From positions 1 to 17,141 of the forward strand of contig JAKNDB010000095.1 in the NCBI GenBank assembly GCA_024305405.1: a stretch of 17,141 bases of DNA, written 5' to 3'. Shown piece by piece: positions 9,481 through 17,141 of this stretch; positions within the stretch are counted from its first letter, which is position 1, and each line of letters starts with the position of its first letter. Position numbers and translations under genes: made by a program. The stretch comes from Dirofilaria immitis (taxonomy: Eukaryota > Nematoda > Chromadorea > Rhabditida > Onchocercidae). The notes beneath the pieces were generated by a model, which had not been told where the DNA came from, ran no database searches, and saw only the letters and a list, made by a program, of their open reading frames with translations.

Positions 9481-11033
9481 TTAATTATAATAATTAATAT
9501 TACGAAAACATATTATTAATATTACGAAAACAATTATACTAAAGGTGATCAGTTTCCAACGTTTCATAACTTCTGATAATTCTTGTTCTATTAATTCAGT
9601 GGTTTCATCGAATTCGGTTTCTAGTTGATTTACCAATTCTTCCCCTTGTTCAACTATTAGTTCCCGTAAAGATTCCTGTCGTGTTGGACCATGTACTGGG
9701 TTCGTTATTCCGAGTGTTTGGGCTAATATATCTAAATCTGCATTAATTTTCTCAATTTCGAATTTGCTCACTATACCTGCCTTGAAATCTACGGTTTTCC
9801 ATTCAGAGGCATTGAAACTACAGGAGCTATTAACAGTTTTCCTTTAATTCGTTTTGCTATTATATCGTTTCTTTGCAACAATAGTTTAACAGCCAGTGTT
9901 GGATTGACAGTCGATAACCATTCGATCAATAACAATAAATTGTTTCTGTTTTGGCAGCTTCTCTGATACAGTTTAGTCAATTGTTTCTTAAATTCTATCT
10001 GCAACACGTCGAAAAGATATTGATATTTAATATTCTTTGGATCAAACTTATCTAATTCTGTTTCTTCCCTTTCACTTACTTCCTTCATAATTAACTCACC
10101 CTCTGGATCAGACCTTTGTTTTCGTATGTTGTTGGCTAAATTGTTAATTCCTTTGTCGATGATAATATTACTATTCATTAAGTATGGCTCGCTAAAATTA
10201 CAATTTGAATTCAGGATGATTCTGTTTTCCTTAAATATGAATGAGGTCTGTAGTTTGTCTATAATCACATGACTTCTGGATAGTTGGGCATCAAATTCAC
10301 CAATTTTCTTGTACGGACATGATTTTCCCATTTCTTCTCCATCCCATAGGACAATACCATTATTGGTCACACATTTCCCACTGATTGCAGTACAGCGTTC
10401 GACATTATCAAAATCTGATAGTAATCCTTACCGTCGTAAAGGAATATCTCGCCCTTTATAAATATGAAGTTAGTGGTTGATTGACATTTAACTCCTAACC
10501 AACCATAGGAGTACTGCAATTCGTTATTTGTAATCCATTTATTAGGTGATACTTGAATCAATTCCTTTCCATCTATTTCCTTTTGACAATCTAAATTTCT
10601 ACAGAAATGTGAAGATGTAGCTGAAATAATTGTTTGATCAGAGATTACAGATAATGAGAATCTAAAAAAGCTTTAGTGCATACTGTTCGTGTTATATTGC
10701 TACATTTGATAGCAGGTATCTGTACGTGGGTTCGTGTGTACACTATGACTCTGTTCATTGTGAAGTTTTGCTCTGCAATTTCATCACAATTCCACCTTTG
10801 TGGGATATTAAAAGGAATACCAACTTTCCATTCCACACTCCTTCATTGTTTTTGCTTGGACTGTAGTATAAAATCGTTGAAATCAAAACCAAACTGCTCA
10901 TTGTCCAATTTGACTTACAGATAGTTTCTGCTATAGTTCGTTTATTTGTTGCACTCCTAGTCCTTGAAGCGATTGATTTCTCTTGTTCAACTTCTTGTAT
11001 TGATTCTTCAGGTATAGTTGGCTGATTATCCAA
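9481..11033 (-). pseudogene. env: env-like glycoprotein gene of a BEL/Pao element, frameshifted (chuvirus-G-like)
   Basis: Five overlapping frames cover one glycoprotein. The first (11033 to about 10840) has an acidic start and a hydrophobic segment, SSLVLISTILYY. The second (about 10836-10665) has the YTRTHVQIP motif, a KC...TVC cysteine pair and NFT/NIT glycosylation sites. The third (about 10665-10367) has a C-x4-C, NNELQYSYGWLGVKC and a NFIF..GEIF pattern. The fourth (10370 to about 9815) has GIVLWDG...SCPYKKIGEF and further Cys. The fifth (about 9820-9481) has a heptad-like acidic helix and a C-terminal membrane anchor, LITFSIIVFVILIICF. Order and motifs fit class III-type glycoproteins of chuvirus-like origin captured by BEL/Pao elements; this rests on remembered family patterns. 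Breaks lie near 10838, at the T-run 10665-10670, at a GTGTG near 10370, and near 9815. As it stands it cannot make the full protein. Confidence 0.65.
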
Positions 11034-11047
11034 ACTGTCGTTGATTT

Positions 11048-11115
11048 CTAAGGGTACAATACGTTTATTGGTCGATTTAGCAGTTTTCCATGTGGCATTT
11101 CTATTATAGCGTTCC
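11048..11115 (-). pseudogene. pol: pol C-terminal remnant (BEL/Pao integrase tail)
   Basis: The frame reads RNAIIEMPHGKLLNRPIN then VLYP and stops at TAG (11050-11048). The RPIN-x-LYP signature closes the C-terminal domain after the integrase of BEL/Pao Pol. The usual next residues are lost because the TTTAG run is one T short, a typical homopolymer change. Upstream pol is gone, and the leader repeat joins directly at 11119. Confidence 0.65.
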
Positions 11116-11118
11116 TAG

Positions 11119-11433
11119 CCTCTTCGGCTTAGATGGAGGATTCTGATACAATTCTGTGACTATTAGCAACAGCACCTTTGTTAGTGTTGTGGAAATTTTG
11201 CTGCGGGGACAATCAACAACAAATAATTGAAAATTTTATTAAAAGGGAAGGGAAGGAAAAAGGCCGCAAACTGTGGCTAAGGAGGTTAAAAACAAAAACA
11301 AGCTTAAATCTGTTGCTGTGGTTGTGTTTATATAAAGTGATAAAAGGGGCGTGATGAGAGAAAAAATTTGGATTGGTAAGATTTGTAAATAGATAAAACA
11401 GATAATTGGATTGGAAGATTTTGTAAATAGAAG
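11119..11433 (-). repeat. 5' LTR (truncated) with leader
   Basis: Leader 11119-11184 and LTR 11185-11433 match 8749-9070 almost exactly. The match stops at GTAAATAG (11433), where the sequence becomes unrelated; about 200 nt of LTR are missing. Most differences from the other copy are in homopolymer length. Confidence 0.8.
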
Positions 11434-11597
11434 CCTTATATTTCTATGTAATCTTAACTATCATCTTTGCTATCTTGTTTTCTTCATAGTTCTAGTAAGT
11501 TTTTATTAAAACTTAATTTGTATATCATTTTCTTGCAATGTAATAATAATAATAATCGTCGTGTTTTATCATCCATTTAAAATTATATTTCCACACT

Positions 11598-11644
11598 TTT
11601 CTCTCTCTCTCTCCCTCTCTCCCTCTCCTCTCTCTCTCTCTCTT
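11598..11644. repeat. (CT)n microsatellite
   Basis: A 47-nt imperfect CT/CCCT tract. A second, shorter one lies at 11810-11835. Confidence 0.95.
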
Positions 11645-11865
11645 TGTCGATCATTATTTAAGTTTATATCTCATTCATTCAAATGATTCTCATTTGTATT
11701 GATTGTCAAATTCTGAAATCGATCTATGATGATATACGTATATGAGCATATATGATAATTATATAAAAATGTTAATTACTAAATCGCTTTTTTTGGAAAT
11801 AAAGTTAACTCTCTTCTCTCTCTCTATCTCTCCCTTTTATTTCTCCATCATTGTTTTGATTTTAT

Positions 11866-11929
11866 ATGGAGGATTCTGATACAATTCTGTGACTACAAGC
11901 AACAGCACCTTTGTTAGTGTTGTGGAAAT
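11866..11929 (-). mobile_element. Leader-LTR junction fragment
   Basis: 64 nt matching 8767-8829 and 11134-11196: the leader plus the first ~11 nt of LTR, with a three-base change (TATT to TACA). It is cut on both sides. Confidence 0.7.
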
Positions 11930-12639
11930 AAAGTTCTTTTCAGAGCTCATAGACAAGAATGGACAATTTTATCTTACATTTACATTATACAATCATATAT
12001 CAGCAGTGCTAAATTCAGGATAAAGAAATGATTGATTCTCTGCTTCTCTTCTCGATTTAACCGACACATAGTAAGTAAGAAGCAATAAAATCAAATTAAC
12101 AGCTATTAAGGTCACACAATATAGAAAAGAATATTTCATCGTCCATTCTAAATCTATTGAATTACGCAGAGTGGTTAATGACGATCAAACAAAGAGAACA
12201 ATTCTTATTATAAATGGTACTTTACGTACGGTAACGTATTACTTCGATATGCATGTCATTCTGTTTGTTTATGAATCCGCGATGGAATATTTTCCTGTGC
12301 AAAGATAATCAGAATATTTTGTCCTGCTTATTCAGTTTACTTTAATACTTTTTGTCATTAAGCATTTAAAACCAGGCGTGCAAAACTTCATAAGTTAGAC
12401 AAAAGTATTTTTGAATGAAATATTGCTGATTTGTGGTTGATTAATTTATTAGAGCCCATAAAATTAATCGCAAATTATTTTCTCATATTATTATTATTTC
12501 CAACTGTTTCCATATTCGGATATCTAAAATGACATTTCAGAAACAAAACTAACTGGAAAATATGAAATTCAATTTGATTTCATCCATTTCACGAAAAAAA
12601 TATGAAAATACAAATTTTACGGACATTTTTTGTAAAAAA

Positions 12640-12960
12640 AATAGGAAGATTTCATTAATACTGAGAATCTCATAATATATAATGAATTAGTTCACTTCAT
12701 GCAATACTTTAGTTAACAGCAAAATGGATTAAATGAAATTCTCTCAATGCATAACTCTTTTCTGTAATTGACTAAATAATAAATTTTACCGTTTTTTATT
12801 ATTTTGTTCTAAGTTTTGTTGCTCTTCAATTTTTTTGAAATTTTGTAAAGAAATTATTTCTAGCTATTATAAATAAATTCTCGATTATCCTCCAAGTTCA
12901 TATGAAAATGCTTTCTTACTATAAACTTTGCAAACATATTGGTATTAGTTCTAAGCTGCA
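12640..12960 (-). repeat. Diverged third copy of the inverted-arm sequence upstream of Y-D
   Basis: Read on the plus strand, 12683-12740 aligns with 2547-2600, and 12884-12930 aligns with 2725-2775 (CCTC-AAGT--ATATGAAAAT). It stands in the same position and orientation relative to Y-D as the right arm does to Y-B. No open frame is kept, so this is probably the shared upstream region of Y genes. Confidence 0.5.
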
Positions 12961-12994
12961 TTGTTTGTACTTGCAAAAATTTTGGATTCTTGCT

Positions 12995-13454
12995 ATGTTG
13001 CTATTCGGCATTCGTAAATATTCGAGTGCTTTAAGAATAGTGTAAGTTAAAGTGATAAATTATAATAAAAATGTAAAATAAAATGATAAACTTGTGTGTT
13101 ATTTTTCATGTCATTCATTCAGTTTATTTGTCTTTCGACCCGGTACGACTATTTATTTAAATGATTGCGACGGCAAGTTTCAAGTTTAGTTTCATATTTT
13201 TTTAAATTAGTATTCAATATTATAGATTATAGACGACTATAATGTATGATATATTTTAATATCAATATTTTGCAAAAGCTTTTAAAATTTCAGTCACTCA
13301 GCTTTTATTAAAATGCTGTCCTGGTGATGTTGGCAGAGACACGACGATTTCTATACTTGGTCTTGATATTGGTTTATTTGCTATAGAGGAAAATAATTGC
13401 GTATTGGAAATAATTTATATCATCGTTAGTACTATATTTTACATTATTGTATAG
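12995..13454 (+). pseudogene. Y-D: diverged Y family copy, probably a pseudogene
   Basis: Exon 1 (12995-13041, 47 nt, ATG TTG CTA) has exactly the length of Y-A exon 1 and the same GTAAGTTAAA donor. Exon 2 probably runs from 13123 (after CATTCATTCAG) to 13243 (donor GTATGA). It shares AAATG-TTGC-A-GGCAAGT with Y-A but has in-frame stops. Exon 3 starts at 13294 after AAAATTTCAG. It keeps KCCPGD but in a frame one base off the other copies, open for 52 codons to TAG at 13452. The glycine-zipper core and most of the tail are deleted; the 3' flank is still recognisable. Confidence 0.5.
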
Positions 13455-16400
13455 ATTGAAAACTTTTAAAAATGATTCAGAAAATCGTTTGTTTAGCACA
13501 AATTGTAAATGGAATTTGATGAACTATAACTATATTGTTTACTGAAATGAATTTTTAAAATACATCAAAAAGCTATATTTTAAAAAGTTGTCGTTACTAA
13601 AGTCTTTCGCAACTTTTTAATAGTTTGTAATACATAAACTAATCAACAAAACTGTTAAAATAAAATGTCAAAAATAAATGAATATAATGGCTAATGTTGT
13701 CGATTAATTGCGAACAATTGAAATAATTTAACAATTAAATAACTAAAAGCAACAATTATCTTGAAATATCATATATCTGAGTTTTCATTTTAAGAAAAAT
13801 ATTTGTCGTAAAATACTGACTAAAATTAAATAGCAAGATAAGATTTTGAAATCTGACTAATGATAAAATATGTTGTTATCGATGGTAATGTTGCAAATTT
13901 TATTCAATTAAAATGCTATTGTTCGTATTCTCATTGCAATTAAATTGATTCGATCGATAGTTTAAGTAAATCAAACAGATGGATCATTAAAAGAATGGTC
14001 AGCAAGATGTGGAAAATCGATTACTATAGTTGAAGTATGAATCGAAGAGGTTTTTTTAAATTCTAAGAGAACGAATAATCGGCAAAGAGAAAGTTGAGTA
14101 ACCTTATTTTGCCTTGTTTTCAGTCAATTTATAATATGCAGTTAATTGTGTTAAAGAAAGTACAAGGTATGAAATCTAAGCCAAGAAATAAGAGAAAACA
14201 GCTAATGATTATTTCTGCATTTTTCTTTTTCGACACAAACTTGGAACCAGAATCAATTGAACTAGTAATCAGATTTGATTATTGCTTCAATTATTGCAAG
14301 GAATTATATGAAATCAAATTATCATGTGCAGGATAATTACGAAACATTATTCATATTTAATAGAACTTTATTAATCCATCTATGTATTTCGCTTATTTTT
14401 CAAACTTTGATAATGTCATTTCGGTTCTCGATACATTTCATGCTATTTATATCATTTTTGTAGACAAGATGAATTGTTACTATTATTTGATCTAATGGTC
14501 GTAGCATTTTTTTGCAGAAAATTTCTTTATTATTAATTGCTTTTGAATTCAACTCATTCATTGTTTTTCTTTACTATGAATAATAATTCGTCGAGCATTA
14601 ATATAAAAGAAAACTGTTCTGAGTTTATTTTCAGCATCATATTCAGTATTTAATTTGCTCTTGTGCAATATTTTCATTCGATTACTTTTCACTTTTCAGA
14701 GTATATAGTTTTTTCCAACAATTAAACATTCGCCTTGAATCACTGCAATATCATTATCAACGATTTTAAATGCGAAGAAGAATGACCGTGAATGTTTTCT
14801 CAGCTAATCTTAGCTAAATATCAAACCTAAATAAACTGTCTGAAATATCCAGACCTTGTCAGCTAGTGCCTGAAATATAGTTACTTCATAATTTAAATAT
14901 CAAAACTCGTGATTGAAGGATGAAGTACAAATAAGATGAAAAAATAATTGGAAGTTTGTGAAATTTTTTCAAAAAAATCATTAAATTTCTAAGGCTGTTT
15001 TGGCTTCTTCATTTCTCTCGATCAAAAAAAGTTATGAAGAAAATATATACTGCTTTTATCAAAAAGATGTAAAATGCGCTGACAAAAATATTCAACACAT
15101 TTTTTCCCGCGAATATTCGTTTCCATCACAGTTGTTTCAATGATGTAGATTTTTTCTATAAATTTTAAGTTGTTTCTTCTTTACTTGCTTCCGCCCATTT
15201 TCTTTCTTCTCTCTGAAATATAAAGTTCATCTCAAGACTTTAATTAATTATTCAGTCTATCAATGTGAATTGCATCTATTTGGGAATCGAAACAGTAACT
15301 TCAAAATAATTCTCCTTGAATTTCATGATATTTGTCTCATATGTGTTTTAGTCATGTGATACTATAATAATTCTTCATGCCTAAAAATCATCAGATTGCT
15401 CCGATTTCCTGGAATCAGGTAGCTCCACTGATAACGAGAGATACTTTGCTTACTAACTTAATTCTTAAATATTGGTCTCTATATATTAAAGTAAGAATTT
15501 TAAATCAAGGATACTGATGTATTTCTAAAAATCCATTAAGATTATTTCGATTTTCCACTTTTCAACTCTTGAATTTTTTTGCAAACCTTATTAACAATGC
15601 ATTTGGTGATTTTATAACAATTTAACCATATAAATTATAAATGACTCTATATTTCCACAATCCCTGTTACACTGTTGTAACTCGCATTGTAGATTAATTA
15701 TTCTTTTGATTGATTTTCCCAATATGTTATACGTTGTTTCGTCTTCAGAATTTTGGATTATATAAAAGTTTTCGGGTATAATAATAATTTATTCGTTTTG
15801 AAAATTAGAGCTACCTCTGTTCTAGAAAAAAGTGCTGCTGGTGAAATATGCTTTTTCTTGTTCAGAGCTCGAAATGTCAAAGTATTAGAAATCATAAATT
15901 TAAAATCCAAATATTGTTTTTTAAATCGAATGAATTCTCACTTCCGGTGTAATCAGCACTTTCATTTTTAAGTTGCAAAGTGAAGTTCCATGCACTGACT
16001 TGAACTTTGAGAATTTTAAATTATATTAATGTTCAAATTTTATCATCAGGAAAAAATTTTTCAGAGATTGAAAAAGTTTTCAAATGAAGATAAAAGTTTA
16101 TTCGGGATTCCATATCTGTAGAAATTAGCGATTGTGACTTAAAGCTCTTCTTATCACTTTACACTGCAATAAACATCATAAAATCAAAAAAGCGAGCGAA
16201 AAAATGACGACGAACACTTTCAATCGGATAATAATGACGGAAATACATAAATTAGTTTAAAAATATCAAATTTCATTTAACATAATCAAAAAATTTGGGA
16301 AAAGTGTTCGAATTTTAGAGAACTTTCCAAAAAATTATTTATCTAATCACATTGTTAAAATTGAATTATTTATCTAATTACATTGGTAAAATTGTCCACC

Positions 16401-16569
16401 TTCATTCAATTCGTTATTGTCACAAATGCTAGAAAATATTAAAGTTGGAAAATGCAAAAGCAACATGAGACAAGTCGATAATAAATACTAGATAAATAAT
16501 TAATTTATTCTTAATATGATAAAACTTATGTTAAAGACAAAAGACAAAATTTTAAGAAAAGATTGCTTG
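13455..16569 (+). repeat. Tail of unit D, segmental duplicate of 4435-8160
   Basis: Landmarks are paired with unit C as listed there. The segment about 15780-16560 has little counterpart in unit C, though part (16310-16400) matches the 1935-1985 spacer, so C probably lost it. Within it, TTATTTATCTAAT-CATTG-TAAAATTG is tandemly duplicated (16336-16396). The frames at 14275-14463 and 15753-15971 have no supporting conservation. Confidence 0.65.
14124..14336 (+). CDS. W: possible exon of an unrecognised small protein
   Basis: A 70-codon open segment directly after a good acceptor (CCTTGTTTTCAG), with the first ATG 14 nt inside and ending in TAA. It contains a basic run (KSKPRNKRK), a hydrophobic LMIISAFFFF stretch and two Cys near the end. 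Copy C keeps the same frame for about 30 codons with one stop, and several changes there are conservative. No upstream exon was found. It could be chance, as AT-rich duplicated DNA often shares frames. Confidence 0.25.
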   Translation, partial: SIYNMQLIVLKKVQGMKSKPRNKRKQLMIISAFFFFDTNLEPESIELVIRFDYCFNYCKELYEIKLSCAG

Positions 16570-16881
16570 TCAATTCTTGCTAATGATATGCAATAAATTT
16601 AAATGAAATTTTATGAAGCCTGCAAAAAGTAAGGCCTTATTTATTTAAGAGTGACTAGAATCTTCGATTTAACAAAGGAAATCTGTTTCATCAACGTAAT
16701 GTGACAACGGATCTTCATGGGACATAAAAATCTCATTTAATATTTATTTCCCATTTGTTTCAGAATCAATTTATTTTTCGTTGTAATCACTTACCGCTAA
16801 TTTCACTTGTAGGGCTTTTTTGAATTTTATTGATATGATCATGATTTTCATCTACCAGTGCCTTTCTATTATGTAATGCAA
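16570..16881 (-). CDS. Z: candidate two-exon 3' part of an unrecognised gene, 5' end not found
   Basis: The exon 16881-16795 (87 nt) lies between GAATTTCAG and AGCG/GTAAGT and is fully open, with KALVDENHDHINKIQKSP inside. After a 175-nt intron ending CTTTTTGCAG, the exon 16619-16570 continues in phase (GFIKFHLNLLHI) to TGA. Copy Z-C keeps the frame across the second exon, where three of four substitutions in 12 codons are at synonymous third positions. The 3' part of the first exon differs from it by exactly one codon. Any start exon would lie beyond 16881; none with a matching donor was identified. The product is hydrophilic then mildly hydrophobic, with no known domain seen. It runs antisense to Y in the same duplicated unit. 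Confidence 0.4.
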
Positions 16882-17141
16882 CTGAAATTCGATCGCTCGT
16901 TTATGTTCAACATCGTATCATTGATATAAGTCAATAAATAATTCTATTCATTGCATTGCTTTTCGATAAACAAAGGACTCGCTGTTGTTGGATTTTTTTA
17001 TATGCATGAGCTTTGAAATAAGACAGTTTATTCTATTCAAGTAATACTAATTAACAAATGAATTACGAAATTATACCAATCATTATTATTTCCTATTTTG
17101 CTCTTTTTTCTTTTTTAAATAATGGATTTCTTCTTATAATT
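16882..17141. other. Right edge, unassigned
   Basis: AT-rich sequence aligning loosely with 8010-8160. The minus strand should hold the 5' part of Z, if any, but no convincing exon was found. Confidence 0.4.

Larger units (their letters stand above)
8749..11433 (-). mobile_element. Deleted BEL/Pao-like retroelement with env-like gene
   Basis: Read on the minus strand: a truncated LTR (11433-11185), a leader (11184-11119), the last codons of pol (11115-11048), an env-like gene (11033-9481), a noncoding stretch (9480-9273), a full LTR (9272-8818) and another leader copy (8817-8749). Gag and nearly all of pol are missing, so the element is non-autonomous. The family call rests on the pol end: RPINVLYP is the conserved close of the BEL/Pao integrase C-terminal domain (DUF5641 type), and an env directly after it is known in some nematode BEL/Pao elements. 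Near-identical LTRs suggest a young insertion. Confidence 0.75.
11434..12400. other. Noncoding interval with microsatellites
   Basis: No conserved frame was found. It holds (TAA)n at 11541-11556, two CT-rich tracts and one LTR-junction fragment. Confidence 0.5.

Noticed and set aside
10676..10924. 82-codon plus-strand frame
   Set aside because: It is a shadow opposite the env-like gene, whose minus-strand frames explain this DNA by motif content.
14275..14463. 62-codon plus-strand frame
   Set aside because: The homologous blocks at 3750-3960 and 5230-5460 do not keep the frame.
15753..15971. 72-codon plus-strand frame
   Set aside because: It has no ATG start and no counterpart in unit C, and its composition is like the surrounding noncoding DNA.
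1..17141. CRISPR arrays, bacterial operons, tRNA or rRNA genes
   Set aside because: No regularly spaced short repeats, ribosome-binding sites before long frames, or cloverleaf or rRNA-like sequences were seen; splice signals and base composition indicate a eukaryotic nuclear genome.

Overview
The window is AT-rich eukaryotic DNA, most likely from a nematode. The evidence is strong A+T bias, tiny exons, short introns (68 and 87 nt in the best gene model) with GTAAGT donors and TTTCAG acceptors, and a BEL/Pao-type retroelement that carries an env-like gene. The species cannot be read from the sequence. Almost none of the long ORFs are genes. The coding content sits in small exons that become visible when repeated copies inside the window are compared.

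The main content is a cluster of duplicated units, each carrying a small gene I call family Y. Its predicted product is secreted, with a signal peptide, a Cys-Cys motif, a glycine-zipper hydrophobic stretch and a tyrosine-rich tail. Four copies are recognisable. Y-A (1-365, minus) has three clean exons and runs off the window edge. Y-B (about 2900-3570, plus) has an intact long last exon but doubtful 5' exons. Y-C (about 3970-4434, plus) is broken by in-frame stops. Y-D (12995-13454, plus) is degenerate and has lost the glycine-rich core. Y-A and Y-B face outwards from a head-to-head inverted duplication (arms about 1-1193 and 2199-3290).

The DNA 3' of Y-C (4435-8160) and of Y-D (13455-17141) is one diverged segmental duplication. 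A third, partial copy fills the spacer between the inverted arms (1194-2198). Inside this duplicated tail is a possible second gene on the opposite strand, family Z (16570-16881 and 7672-8007), and a weaker exon candidate, W (14124-14336).

Retroelements have invaded the cluster. A solo LTR (6575-6967) sits in the tail of Y-C with a 5-bp target-site duplication. A deleted BEL/Pao-like element on the minus strand (about 8749-11433) keeps two LTR-like direct repeats, the last codons of pol, and a frameshifted env-like glycoprotein gene resembling those of chuviruses and nematode BEL/Pao elements. A third LTR-junction scrap lies at 11866-11929. LTR differences and some env/pol breaks fall in homopolymers, so some may be assembly errors.

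The rest (8187-8748, 11434-12400) is AT-rich noncoding DNA with microsatellites.
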